From contig NZ_BAWN01000006.1 of the NCBI RefSeq assembly GCF_000696225.1, positions 1 through 64,000 on the forward strand: a DNA stretch of 64,000 bases. The letters run 5' to 3'. The position numbers were made by a program, and so were the translations under genes. The stretch comes from Serpentinimonas barnesii (GTDB taxonomy: Bacteria > Pseudomonadota > Gammaproteobacteria > Burkholderiales > Burkholderiaceae_C). This document shows, one piece after another, positions 47,173-56,089 of the stretch. Every line of letters begins with the position of its first letter. Position 1 is the first letter of the stretch. The notes under the pieces are model-generated. The model saw only the letters and a list, made by a program, of their open reading frames with translations, ran no database searches and was not told the origin of the DNA.

Positions 47173-48663
47173 TCAACGCTGCACATCGCCGACGCAGACG
47201 TACTTCATCTCTAGGTACTCGTCGATCCCGTGGTGCGAGCCTTCGCGCCCCAAGCCGGATTGCTTGACGCCGCCAAAGGGCACGTGCTCGGTGGCCAAAA
47301 TCCCTACGTTGACGCCCACCATGCCGTATTCCAGCGCCTCGCTGACGCGCCAGATGCGCCCCACGTCGCGGCTGTAGAAGTAGCTGGCCAGGCCAAATTC
47401 GGTGGCGTTGGCGGCGGCGATGGCCTCGGCTTCGGTGTGGAACTTGAACACCGGGGCCAGCGGGCCGAAGGTTTCTTCACGCGCGCACAGCATGGCGGCG
47501 TGGCAGTCGGCCAGCACGGTGGGGGCGAAAAACTGCCCGCTGCCGAGCGCGCCCAGGCGCTGGCCACCGACCAACACCCTTGCCCCCTGGGCCAGCGCGT
47601 CATCGAGGTGGCGCTGCACCTTGTCGAGGGCGGCGGGCTCGATCAGCGGCCCGATGCTCACGCCGTCGGCAAAGCCGTTGCCCACTTGCAGCGCGCCCAC
47701 CTTGGCCGCGAATTTCTGCAAAAACGCTTCATAGACCCCGGCCTGCACGTAGAGCCGGTTGGCGCAGACGCAGGTCTGGCCGGCGTTGCGGTACTTGCTG
47801 GCCAGCGCGCCTTCGACGGCGCTGTCGAGGTCGGCGTCGTCAAAGACGATGAACGGTGCGTTGCCGCCGAGTTCGAGCGCGAGTTTTTTTACCGTTGGGG
47901 CGCACTGCGCCATCAGGATGCGCCCGACTTCGGTCGAGCCAGTGAAGCTCAGGTGGCGCACCGCGTCGCTGGCGCACAGCACTTTACCGATGGCGATGGA
48001 TTGGGCGCTGTCGGCGCTGAGCACATTGAGCACGCCAGGTGGCAGGCCGGCGCGCAGCGCCAGTTCGGCAGCGGCGAGCGCGGTCAGGGGCGTGAGTTCG
48101 GCCGGTTTGACGATCACCGGGCAGCCGGCCGCCAGCGCCGGGGCCACTTTGCGCGTGATCATGGCCAGCGGAAAGTTCCACGGCGTGATGGCGGCGCAGA
48201 CGCCGATGGGTTGCTTGAGCACCAGCAGGCGCCGGTTGTTGTCGAATTGCGGCAGGGTTTCGCCGTTCACGCGCTTGGCTTCTTCGGCAAACCATTCGAC
48301 GAAGCTGGCCCCGTAGGCGACTTCGCCGCGCGTTTCGGCCAGCGGTTTGCCTTGCTCGGCGGTCATGAGCCGCGCCAGGTCTTCCTGGTGGGCCAGCAGC
48401 AGATCGAACCAGCGCCGCAAAATCTGGCTGCGCTGCTTGGCACTCTGGCTGCGCCAAGCCGGCCAAGCGGCCTCGGCGGCGGCAATGGCCTGCTGCGCCT
48501 CGGCGGGCCCTAGGTTGGCCACATCGGCCAGCTTGGCGCCGGTGGCCGGGTCGAAGACATCGAAACGCTGGCTGCCCGGCACCCAGCGGCCGTCGATCAG
48601 GGCGTCGGTTTTGAGCAGGGTGGGGTCGCGCAGCAGGCTTAATGGGCAGGTGGGGGTTTGCAT
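47173..48663 (-). CDS. davD: NAD(P)-dependent succinate/glutarate semialdehyde dehydrogenase
   Basis: The 496-residue aldehyde dehydrogenase has the NAD-binding GSTEVG (242-247), general base E264 in LELGGNAPF and catalytic cysteine C298 in GQTCVCANR. C300 provides the second cysteine of the redox-switch loop found in GabD-type enzymes. GabD and DavD are not separable by eye. The neighbours (aminotransferase, glutaryl-CoA dehydrogenase, CoA-transferase) favour oxidation of glutarate semialdehyde in 5-aminovalerate catabolism. The ATG at 48663 is selected over an upstream ATG at 48720 in a Pro-rich stretch. Confidence 0.85.
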   Translation of the reverse strand: MQTPTCPLSLLRDPTLLKTDALIDGRWVPGSQRFDVFDPATGAKLADVANLGPAEAQQAIAAAEAAWPAWRSQSAKQRSQILRRWFDLLLAHQEDLARLMTAEQGKPLAETRGEVAYGASFVEWFAEEAKRVNGETLPQFDNNRRLLVLKQPIGVCAAITPWNFPLAMITRKVAPALAAGCPVIVKPAELTPLTALAAAELALRAGLPPGVLNVLSADSAQSIAIGKVLCASDAVRHLSFTGSTEVGRILMAQCAPTVKKLALELGGNAPFIVFDDADLDSAVEGALASKYRNAGQTCVCANRLYVQAGVYEAFLQKFAAKVGALQVGNGFADGVSIGPLIEPAALDKVQRHLDDALAQGARVLVGGQRLGALGSGQFFAPTVLADCHAAMLCAREETFGPLAPVFKFHTEAEAIAAANATEFGLASYFYSRDVGRIWRVSEALEYGMVGVNVGILATEHVPFGGVKQSGLGREGSHHGIDEYLEMKYVCVGDVQR

Positions 48664-48733
48664 GGGTGGTGCTGGATTTTGGGGTGTGGTGGGTGGGACA
48701 GGGCGTGGGGCATGAGGCAAGCTGCGCGCAGTG

Positions 48734-49150
48734 TCAGTCCCAGGGGTTGATGAGGCGCAGGCCGGCGGCTAAAAAAGGGCCGGTATCGCGCGTGGCAACC
48801 ATCAATCCGTTGGCCAGGGCGACAGCGGCGATCAAGGCGTCGGCGGTATCGATGCCTTGGCCCGCCTTGCGGACCCTAGCCAACAATTCGGCATAGGCTT
48901 GGGTGCAGGCCATGTCGAAGGGCAGCACGCGCCCCGCAAACAGTGGCAACACCTGCCGTTCAAGTTGCTCGTGCAAGGCCGTGCGGCGCTTTCCTGTGGG
49001 CAGCAAGGCCACACCGGCGCGCAATTCGGCCACGGTCATGGCCGACAGGTAGAGCGTTTCCAGCGCTTGCGCGTCAAGCCACGCCCCAACGCGGGTCGCG
49101 GGCGCAGGGCGCATCGGCTCCGAAAGCACGTTGGTGTCGAGCAGGATCAT
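48734..49150 (-). CDS. PIN-domain ribonuclease toxin (VapC/FitB-like)
   Basis: The 138-residue protein has the four acidic PIN residues: D5 (LLDTNVLSE), E42 (AELRAG), D104 (DTADALIAA) and D122 (ATRDTGPF). VapC/FitB toxins cleave tRNA or rRNA when freed from the antitoxin. It overlaps the antitoxin gene at 49147-49401 (ATGA). The pair interrupts a catabolic gene run, which suggests later insertion. Confidence 0.87.
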   Translation of the reverse strand: MILLDTNVLSEPMRPAPATRVGAWLDAQALETLYLSAMTVAELRAGVALLPTGKRRTALHEQLERQVLPLFAGRVLPFDMACTQAYAELLARVRKAGQGIDTADALIAAVALANGLMVATRDTGPFLAAGLRLINPWD

Positions 49151-49401
49151 TCAAAGCCTGCGGCTCGGGCCGGGGAGGTGCCGGGCGTGCGTTCAAAGAG
49201 GGCGAATTCTGCGTCGCTGAGCTGGGCTTGGCGGCCGATCTCGGTGAGCAGCGAACCGAGCTTGACCCGGCCCTGCGGCCTGACGGCCGCTTCCAGCATG
49301 TCGCGCAGTTCGGCCTCGATGCTGCGGCCGTGCAGCGCCGCCCGCACGCGCAGGGCGCGATGCACCTCGGCGGACACATTTCGGACGGTCAGGGATGGCA
49401 T
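49147..49401 (-). CDS. Ribbon-helix-helix antitoxin (FitA/VapB-like)
   Basis: The 84-residue protein starts MPSLTVRNVSAEVHRALRVRAA (here VRNVSAEVHRAL), with the HGRSIEAELRDML block of FitA antitoxins, a ribbon-helix-helix DNA-binding domain. The C-terminal part should wrap the PIN toxin and block its active site. The pair is expected to repress its own promoter, which must lie in the 94 bp before 49401. Confidence 0.83.
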   Translation of the reverse strand: MPSLTVRNVSAEVHRALRVRAALHGRSIEAELRDMLEAAVRPQGRVKLGSLLTEIGRQAQLSDAEFALFERTPGTSPARAAGFE

Positions 49402-49495
49402 CTTGCAAAACCCATTGCTGCTTCAAGTGCCTGCACTTTAGCAGAGTGCAAGCATGGGTGCAATGCCCCGTCTTTGGGTGGATTAGGGGGTCTGT

Positions 49496-50722
49496 TCAGC
49501 CATCGCGCAGCGGATTCCAGCGCGCTTGGCCGGAGTCGAGCGCGGGCGGGGGCAGCGGGGCGCGGGGGCGCTGGCCGTCGAGCAGGATCGGGTGCGCCAG
49601 CGCGGGCGGGGTGCCCGGTGCGCCCTCGGTGGCACCCGCTTGGGCCGAAAGGATCAGGCCGCGTGCCGCCACTTGGGGATGCTCCAGCACCTGCGCCACG
49701 TCCAGTATGGGGGCGCACGGTATGCCCAAGGTGTCGAATAGGGGGCGCCAGTCGGCGGTGTCGCGCTGGCGCAGCGCCGGGCTGATGAGCTCGATCAGCA
49801 TTTGGCGGTGTTGCACCCGCGCTGGGTTGGTGCTAAAGCGCGCATCGCGCGCCAGCGCCGGCTGGCCGATTGCCTCGCACAGGCGGCTGAACTGGGCGTC
49901 GTTGCCCACGGCCAGCACCAAGTGGCCGTCACGGGTGGCAAAGACTTGGTAGGGCACGATGTTGGGGTGCGCGTTGCCCATGCGGCTGGGCCGGGTGGCG
50001 CCGATGAGCTGATTGCTGGCTTGGTTGGCCAGCATGGCCACTTGCACGTCGAACAAGGCGGCGTCGATCACGCGCCCGCGCCCGGTACGACCGCGTTCGT
50101 GCAGCGCGGCCAGAATGGCGCTGCAGGCATAGACGCCGGTGAGCAAGTCGGTCACGGCCACACCGACCTTTTGCGGCTCGCCCTCGGGCGTGCCGGTGAC
50201 GCTCATGAGCCCGCCTTCGGCTTGGATGGCGAAGTCGTATCCAGCATTGGGCGACAACGGCCCGCTCTGGCCGTAGCCGGTGATGGAGCAGTAGATTAGG
50301 CGCGGGTTGAGGGCTTGCAGGTTGGGCGCATCGAGCCCGTAGCGCGCCAGTTGGCCAACTTTGTAGTTTTCGATCAGCACGTCGGCCTCGCGCGCGAGCT
50401 CGCGCACCCGCTCGATGCCTTCGGGCTGGGTCAGGTCGATGGCGACCGAGCGCTTGCCGCGGTTGGCGCAGATGAAGTATGCCGATTGGCGCTGCTCGCC
50501 TTCGCCCCACCAGGGCGGGCCCCAGGCGCGGGTGTCGTCGCCGCAGCCGGGGCGCTCGACCTTGATCACGTCGGCGCCGTAGTCGGCCAGTATCTGCGCC
50601 GCCCAGGGGCCGGCGAGCACGCGCGAGAGGTCGAGCACGCGCACGCCTTCGAGCGGGCGCGGTGGTGCAGCGGGTGTGGGCGCGGCGGCGGGGTCGGCGG
50701 GGAATGGGGTGGGTGGGGGCAT
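49496..50722 (-). CDS. Class III CoA-transferase (CaiB/BaiF), probable glutarate CoA-transferase
   Basis: The 408-residue protein has the class III pattern: VLDLSRVLAGPWAAQILADYGADVIKVE (here DLSRVLAGPWA), the nucleophilic Asp163 in AGYDFAIQAEGG, and the NRGKRS block. These enzymes move CoA between carboxylic acids. Its placement right after glutaryl-CoA dehydrogenase suggests activation of glutarate, as reported for gcdG-type genes in pseudomonads. The ATG at 50722 is chosen; a further ATG at 50785 lies in Pro-rich sequence. Confidence 0.82.
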   Translation of the reverse strand: MPPPTPFPADPAAAPTPAAPPRPLEGVRVLDLSRVLAGPWAAQILADYGADVIKVERPGCGDDTRAWGPPWWGEGEQRQSAYFICANRGKRSVAIDLTQPEGIERVRELAREADVLIENYKVGQLARYGLDAPNLQALNPRLIYCSITGYGQSGPLSPNAGYDFAIQAEGGLMSVTGTPEGEPQKVGVAVTDLLTGVYACSAILAALHERGRTGRGRVIDAALFDVQVAMLANQASNQLIGATRPSRMGNAHPNIVPYQVFATRDGHLVLAVGNDAQFSRLCEAIGQPALARDARFSTNPARVQHRQMLIELISPALRQRDTADWRPLFDTLGIPCAPILDVAQVLEHPQVAARGLILSAQAGATEGAPGTPPALAHPILLDGQRPRAPLPPPALDSGQARWNPLRDG

Positions 50723-50806
50723 GGCGGTGTGGCGCGCGGCGAGGGGGTGGGCTGCGGTGGGCGAAGGCGGCGGCGTGCGGGGCAAGTGGGTAGGGCTGAG
50801 GGCGGC

Positions 50807-51991
50807 TCAGTTGGCAAAGGCGGCAATGCCGGTGATGGCGCGCCCCAAGATGAGGGCGTGCACGTCGTGCGTGCCCTCGTAGGTGTTGACCACTTCGAGG
50901 TTGACCAGGTGGCGCGCCACGCCGTATTCGTCGCTGATGCCGTTGCCGCCCAGCAGGTCGCGCGCCAAGCGGGCGATGTCGAGCGCCTTACCGCAGTTGT
51001 TGCGCTTGAGCAGGCTGGTGAGTTCGATCGCGGCCTTGCCTTGGTCTTTCAGGCGCCCCAGGCGCAAACAGCCTTGCAGGCCGAGTGCGATCTCGCTCAC
51101 CATATCGGCCAGTTTTTTCTGCACCAGTTGGTTCGCGGCCAGGGGGCGGCCAAACTGCTGGCGTTCCAGCACGTACTGGCGCGCGCGCTGTAGGCAGTCT
51201 TCGGCGGCACCGAGCGCGCCCCAAGCGATGCCGTAGCGGGCGCTGTTGAGGCAGGTGAAGGGGCCTTTGAGGCCGCGCACCTCGGGCAGGGCGTTTTCAT
51301 CGGGGCAAAACACCTCATCCATCAGGATTTGCCCGGTGACGCTGGTGCGCAGCCCCACTTTTCCGTGCAGCACCGGGGCGCTCAGGCCGGCCCAGCCGCG
51401 CTCGAGCAAAAAACCGCGAATCTGGCCTTCCTCGTCTTTGGCCCAGACCAGATACAGGTCGGCGATGGGGGCGTTGGTGATCCAGGTTTTGCTGCCGCTC
51501 AGGCGGTAGCCGCCGGGGACTTTGACGGCGCGGCTGCGCAGGCCGCCGGGGTCGGAGCCGTGGTCGGGCTCGGTCAGGCCAAAGCAGCCCACCCATTCGC
51601 CGCGCGCCAGCCGGGGCAGGTACTGCTGCTTTTGCGACTCGCTGCCAAACTCAAAAATCGGCACCATCACCAGCGAGCTTTGCACGCTCATCATGGAGCG
51701 GTAGCCGCTGTCGATGCGCTCGACCTCGCGCGCCGCCAGTCCGTAGCTCACGTAATTGAGCCCGGCGCCACCGTAGGCTTCGGGCAGGGTCGGGCCGAGC
51801 AGGCCCAGCGCGCCCATTTCGTTGAAGATGGCGCGATCGGTGTGTTCGTTGCGAAAGGCATCGCGCACGCGCGGCAGCAGGGCTTGCTGGCAGTAGTCGC
51901 GTGCGGCCTCGCACACGGCGCGCTCATCGGCGCTGAGCTGGTCGTCGAGCAGAAAAGGGTCGGACCAATCGAAGCGGGGGCTGGAGGTCAT
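50807..51991 (-). CDS. gcdH: Glutaryl-CoA dehydrogenase
   Basis: The enzyme oxidises and decarboxylates glutaryl-CoA to crotonyl-CoA and gives electrons to ETF. The 394-residue protein starts with the GcdH-type block [15 protein letters not shown]. It has the FAD contacts [12 protein letters not shown] and WITNAP, and the catalytic glutamate at about 372 in [12 protein letters not shown]. The ATG at 51991 begins MTSSPRFDW. It belongs with the neighbouring CoA-transferase; ETF:ubiquinone oxidoreductase at 24030-25718 would receive the electrons. Confidence 0.92.
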   Translation of the reverse strand: MTSSPRFDWSDPFLLDDQLSADERAVCEAARDYCQQALLPRVRDAFRNEHTDRAIFNEMGALGLLGPTLPEAYGGAGLNYVSYGLAAREVERIDSGYRSMMSVQSSLVMVPIFEFGSESQKQQYLPRLARGEWVGCFGLTEPDHGSDPGGLRSRAVKVPGGYRLSGSKTWITNAPIADLYLVWAKDEEGQIRGFLLERGWAGLSAPVLHGKVGLRTSVTGQILMDEVFCPDENALPEVRGLKGPFTCLNSARYGIAWGALGAAEDCLQRARQYVLERQQFGRPLAANQLVQKKLADMVSEIALGLQGCLRLGRLKDQGKAAIELTSLLKRNNCGKALDIARLARDLLGGNGISDEYGVARHLVNLEVVNTYEGTHDVHALILGRAITGIAAFAN

Positions 51992-52066
51992 GGGGGCTCC
52001 CAAGGGTGGGCGGTGCCTGCCGCCAGTGGCGCACCGATTGGGCAAGTTTAGCGCCCCAGCGGGCTG

Positions 52067-53392
52067 CTACTGAGGCTTCGGCACGTGTTTGGCCGCCGCC
52101 AGCGCCGCGCCCAGCAGCGCCAGCCCTTCGTCGAGCAGGGCGTCGGAGGCGGTCAGGGGCACCAGGATGCGGATCACGTTGGCGTACAGGCCGCACGAGA
52201 GCAGCACCAGCCCGCGCGCCAGCGCTTCGGCGCAGACGCGCTGGGTCAGCTCGGGGTTGGGCTGTTGCAGGTTTCCGGCTTGGAATAACTCGATTGCCAG
52301 CATGGCCCCAAGGCCGCGCACGTCGCCGATTTCGGGGTGTTGCGCCGCCAGCGCCTGCAAGCCAGCCCGCAGCCGCGCGCCCACGGCCTGCGCACGCGCC
52401 AGCAACTGCTCTTGCTCGAACACATCGAGCACAGCCAGCGCGGCGGCGCAAGCCAGCGGGTGCCCGGCGTAGGTGCCGCCTAGGCCGCCGGGGCCGGGGG
52501 CGTCCATGAGCTCGGCGCGGCCGATCACGGCAGCCAGCGGAAAGCCGCCGGCCATCGATTTGGCCATGGTGATGAGGTCCGGGCAGGCCTGCGGCCCCCA
52601 CTGCTCGCAGGCCAGCCAGGTGCCGGTGCGGCCGGCGCCGGTCTGGATTTCGTCGGCAATCAGCACGATGCCGTGGCGGTCGCACAGGGCGCGCAAGGCC
52701 TGCGCAAACTCGGGTGGGGCCACGTAAAAGCCGCCTTCGCCCTGCACCGGTTCCAGAATGATGGCGGCCACGCGGCTGGCCTCCACGTCGTACTTGAACA
52801 GGTGTTCGAGCGAGCGCAGCGCGTCGGCCACGCTCACGCCGTGCAGCGGGTTGGGGAATTCGGCGTGGTAGATCTCGGCCGGGAAGGGGCCAAAGCCGCT
52901 TTTGTAGGGCGCAACCTTGCCGGTGAGCGCCATGCCAAGCAGGGTGCGGCCATGAAAGCCGCCGCCAAAGGCGATCACTGCGGAGCGCCCGGTGGCGACG
53001 CGCGCAATCTTGACCGCGTTTTCTACCGCCTCGGCCCCGGTGGAGAGGAAAAACGCCTTCTTGGCAAAGTCGCCCGGGGCCTTGGCCAGCAGGCGCTCGG
53101 CCAGCTCCACGTAGGGCTCGTAGGCCAGCACCTGGAAGCAGGTGTGGTGGTACAGATCGAGTTGCGCTTTGACGGCCTGCACGATGCGCGGGTGCCGGTG
53201 CCCGGTGTTGAGCACCGCGATGCCGCCGGCAAAGTCGATGTAGCGCTGGCCTTCTACGTCCCAAACTTCGGCGTTGTCGGCGCGCTCGACGAACACCTCG
53301 TAGGTTTGGCCCAAGCCACGGGGCAGGGCGGCGCGGCGGCGCGCCATCAGGGCGGCGTTGGTGGGGGCAAGCGGGGGGGAGGGGGCGTTCAT
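52067..53392 (-). CDS. davT: 4-aminobutyrate / 5-aminovalerate aminotransferase
   Basis: The 441-residue class III aminotransferase has the FAGGIAVLNTGHRHP block, the ILEPVQGEGGFY block and the pyridoxal-phosphate lysine K278 in ITMAKSMAGG. GabT and DavT overlap in activity; here gcdH, a CoA-transferase and a semialdehyde dehydrogenase nearby favour 5-aminovalerate to glutarate semialdehyde. The ATG at 53392 is the start because homology begins a few residues later; the longer frame upstream runs through the divergent overlap with the next gene. Confidence 0.87.
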   Translation of the reverse strand: MNAPSPPLAPTNAALMARRRAALPRGLGQTYEVFVERADNAEVWDVEGQRYIDFAGGIAVLNTGHRHPRIVQAVKAQLDLYHHTCFQVLAYEPYVELAERLLAKAPGDFAKKAFFLSTGAEAVENAVKIARVATGRSAVIAFGGGFHGRTLLGMALTGKVAPYKSGFGPFPAEIYHAEFPNPLHGVSVADALRSLEHLFKYDVEASRVAAIILEPVQGEGGFYVAPPEFAQALRALCDRHGIVLIADEIQTGAGRTGTWLACEQWGPQACPDLITMAKSMAGGFPLAAVIGRAELMDAPGPGGLGGTYAGHPLACAAALAVLDVFEQEQLLARAQAVGARLRAGLQALAAQHPEIGDVRGLGAMLAIELFQAGNLQQPNPELTQRVCAEALARGLVLLSCGLYANVIRILVPLTASDALLDEGLALLGAALAAAKHVPKPQ

Positions 53393-53445
53393 GGTTGTGG
53401 AGGTGGAGCGAACGTTGCAGTCTGCTTGAACGCAGGCCGGAGGTC

Positions 53446-54813
53446 TCAAACCGCCCAAGTCGAGCCGTGCTCGGGCACCAAGGCGCTCCAGCGCAGCTCG
53501 GTTTCGATGCGGCGGCGCAGGGTGTCGGCGGCTTCGGGTTCGCCGTGGATGACGAAGGCGCGCTGCGGCTGACCCGGAATGGCGCGCAGCCAGTTCAAAA
53601 GCTGCGGCGCGTCGGCGTGCGCCGAGGAGGAGTGCAGTTGCAGCACCTCGGCGCGCACCGGCCAGTCTTGGCCGTGTATGCGCAGGCTGGCGCCGCCGTT
53701 GGCGAGCGTGGCCCCGCGCGTGCCCGCAGCCTGAAAGCCGGTGAGCAGCACCAGGTTGCGGTGGTCGCCCAGGTACAGTTGCAGGTGGTGCAGCACGCGG
53801 CCGCCGGTGGCCATGCCGCTGGCCGACAAAATCACCTTGGGGCCGTGCTGGCGCGCAATGGCTTTGGACTGGTCGGCGCTGCGCGTCATGGTGGCGGTGC
53901 GCGCCATGGCGCTGCACTCGGCGGCGCTCAGGCGGTGCTGGCCTAGGTGTTGCGCGAACAGCTCGGTGCTCTCGATCGCCATTGGGCTGTCCAGAAACAC
54001 CGGCAGCGCCTGCGGGATGCGCCCCTGCTGCTTGAGCACCGCAATGGCGTGCAGCAGCGCCTGTGCGCGCCCGACCGCAAACACCGGCGCGACCACGGTG
54101 CCGCTGCGGGCGGCAACGCGCTGCAGCGGTTCGGCCAGTTCGTCGATCAGGTTCTCGCTCGGGTGCTCGCGGTTGCCGTAGGTGGATTCCACGAACACCG
54201 CATCCGCCCCCGGCGGCGCTTCGGGCGGGAACATGAGCAGGTCGTCGCAGCGCCCGAGGTCGCCCGAAAACAGCAGCCGCCGCCCGCCCACTTCGAGGTA
54301 GAGGCTGGAGGCACCCAAAATGTGCCCGGCCCCATGAAAGCGCGCCTGCCAGCCCGGCAGCGGCTCAAACAAATGCAGCGGCGCCACGCTGTGCAATTGC
54401 TTGAGGCACTTGCGTGCGTCTTGTTCGGTGTAGAGCGGCAGCGCCGGCTGGTGTTTGGAAAAGCCCTTGCGGTTGGCGAACTGGGCGTCTTCTTCCTGGA
54501 TGTGGCCGCTGTCGGGCAGCAGGATGCGGCACAGGTCGCGCGTGCCCGGCGTGCACCAGACCGGGCCGTGGTAGCCCTGGCGCACCAGCAGCGGCAGGTA
54601 GCCGCTGTGGTCGAGGTGCGCGTGCGTGAGCGCCACGGCGTCGATGCCGCCGCCTTCCAAGCCCGGCAGGGCGGACCAGTTGCGCAGCCGCAACTGCTTG
54701 TAGCCTTGGAACAGGCCGCAATCGACCAGCAGGCCCTTGCCCGCATGCCGCACCAAAAACTTGGAGCCGGTGACAGTACCGGCCCCGCCCAGAAAGGTGA
54801 CTTGGACGCTCAT
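53446..54813 (-). CDS. Beta-CASP metallo-beta-lactamase-fold RNA nuclease
   Basis: The 455-residue protein has the metallo-beta-lactamase motif THAHLDHSG (about residues 62-70), further ligands around HGAGHILGASS and SGDLGR, and the beta-CASP blocks SGMATGGRVLHHL and SSSAHADAPQLL. It resembles the YSH1/CPSF73 group of bacterial RNA-processing enzymes, not RNase J. RNA is the likely substrate, though this has not been shown for most bacterial members. It ends 54 bp before davT starts on the same strand. Confidence 0.85.
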   Translation of the reverse strand: MSVQVTFLGGAGTVTGSKFLVRHAGKGLLVDCGLFQGYKQLRLRNWSALPGLEGGGIDAVALTHAHLDHSGYLPLLVRQGYHGPVWCTPGTRDLCRILLPDSGHIQEEDAQFANRKGFSKHQPALPLYTEQDARKCLKQLHSVAPLHLFEPLPGWQARFHGAGHILGASSLYLEVGGRRLLFSGDLGRCDDLLMFPPEAPPGADAVFVESTYGNREHPSENLIDELAEPLQRVAARSGTVVAPVFAVGRAQALLHAIAVLKQQGRIPQALPVFLDSPMAIESTELFAQHLGQHRLSAAECSAMARTATMTRSADQSKAIARQHGPKVILSASGMATGGRVLHHLQLYLGDHRNLVLLTGFQAAGTRGATLANGGASLRIHGQDWPVRAEVLQLHSSSAHADAPQLLNWLRAIPGQPQRAFVIHGEPEAADTLRRRIETELRWSALVPEHGSTWAV

Positions 54814-54833
54814 GCGCTCATTGGATCACAAAA

Positions 54834-55976
54834 TCAGAAGAAAAACGCCTTCGCTTTCTCGAACCAGCCCTTGTCGTTCGGGCTGTGTTTGTTGCCGCCC
54901 TTTTGGAACGATTCCTCCAGCTCGCGCAGCAGCTTGCGCTGGTGTTCGGTGAGCTTGACCGGGGTTTCGACGTTGATGTGGCAGTACAGGTCGCCGGGGT
55001 AGCTCGAACGCACACCCTTGATGCCGCGCCCGCGCAGCCTGAAGGTCTTGCCGTGCTGGGTGCCTTCGGGGATGTCGATGGTGGCTTTGCCGCCCAGCGT
55101 GGGCACGGCGATCTCGCCGCCCAGCGCCGCGGTGCTGATGCTCACCGGCACGTGGCAGTGCAGGTCGTCGCCCTCGCGCTCGAACAGATCGTGCTTGCGC
55201 AGCCGGATCTCGATGTACAAATCGCCCGCCGGGCCGCCGTTGCGGCCGGGCTCGCCGTTGCCGCTGGAGCGGATGCGCATCCCGTCGTCGATGCCGGGCG
55301 GGATTTTGATTTCCAGCGTTTTGTGCTTCTTGACCTTGCCTTGGCCGTTGCAAGCGGTGCAGGGCTCGGGGATGATCTTGCCGCTGCCGTGGCAGTGCGG
55401 GCAGGTCTGCTGCACACTGAAAAACCCTTGGCGCATCTGCACCACGCCGGCGCCGTTGCAGCTCGGGCAGGTTTTGACGCTGGTGCCCGGCTTGGCGCCG
55501 CTGCCGTGGCAGGTTCCGCAGTTGTCCCAGCTCGGGATGCGAATTTCGGACTCTTTGCCCGCGGCGGCTTCTTCGAGCGAGATCTCCATCGCGTAGGACA
55601 GGTCGCTGCCCCGATAGACTTGGCGCCCGCGTCCGGCACCGCCGCGCTGGCCACCAAAAATATCGCCAAAAATATCGCCGAACGATTCGGAAAAGCCACC
55701 AAAACCATCGGCCCCGCCCGCGCCGCCAGGGCCACGCATATTGGGATCGACGCCGGCGTGGCCGTACTGGTCGTAGGCAGCCCGCTTTTGCGGGTCGCTC
55801 AGCATCTCGTAGGCTTCTTTGGCCTCTTTGAATTTTTCTTCAGCAGCCTTGGTCGCATCACCCTGGTTGCGGTCCGGGTGGTGCTTCATCGCCAGCTTGC
55901 GGTAGGCTTTTTTGATGTCTTCGTCGCTGGCGCTCTTGGGCACGCCCAGGATTTCGTAAAAGTCGCGTTTGGCCAT
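54834..55976 (-). CDS. dnaJ: Chaperone DnaJ
   Basis: DnaJ delivers unfolded clients to DnaK and stimulates its ATPase. The 380-residue protein has a J domain with H33-P34-D35, a Gly/Phe-rich segment and four CxxCxGxG zinc repeats ([32 protein letters not shown]). The substrate-binding C-terminal domain follows. It ends the grpE-dnaK-dnaJ operon, 113 bp after dnaK, with a strong hairpin in that gap. Confidence 0.97.
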   Translation of the reverse strand: MAKRDFYEILGVPKSASDEDIKKAYRKLAMKHHPDRNQGDATKAAEEKFKEAKEAYEMLSDPQKRAAYDQYGHAGVDPNMRGPGGAGGADGFGGFSESFGDIFGDIFGGQRGGAGRGRQVYRGSDLSYAMEISLEEAAAGKESEIRIPSWDNCGTCHGSGAKPGTSVKTCPSCNGAGVVQMRQGFFSVQQTCPHCHGSGKIIPEPCTACNGQGKVKKHKTLEIKIPPGIDDGMRIRSSGNGEPGRNGGPAGDLYIEIRLRKHDLFEREGDDLHCHVPVSISTAALGGEIAVPTLGGKATIDIPEGTQHGKTFRLRGRGIKGVRSSYPGDLYCHINVETPVKLTEHQRKLLRELEESFQKGGNKHSPNDKGWFEKAKAFFF

Positions 55977-56006
55977 ATCGGTACCCGGTTAGTCGTGCAG
56001 CGCAAA

Positions 56007-56043
56007 CGCCGCGCCCGGGCGGCAGGGGGCCCGGGTCGCGGCG
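56007..56043 (-). repeat. Strong GC hairpin between dnaK and dnaJ
   Basis: CGCCGCGCCCGGG (56007-56019) pairs with CCCGGGTCGCGGCG (56030-56043) with one bulged base and a 10-nt loop. On the minus strand it is followed by only TTT, so it is a weak terminator at best. Partial termination or a processing/stability role that lowers DnaJ relative to DnaK is plausible. Confidence 0.55.
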
Positions 56044-56089
56044 GCGCGTGTGCTTTAGGCGCGCACAAGGCGCGGCAATACTGGCAGCA

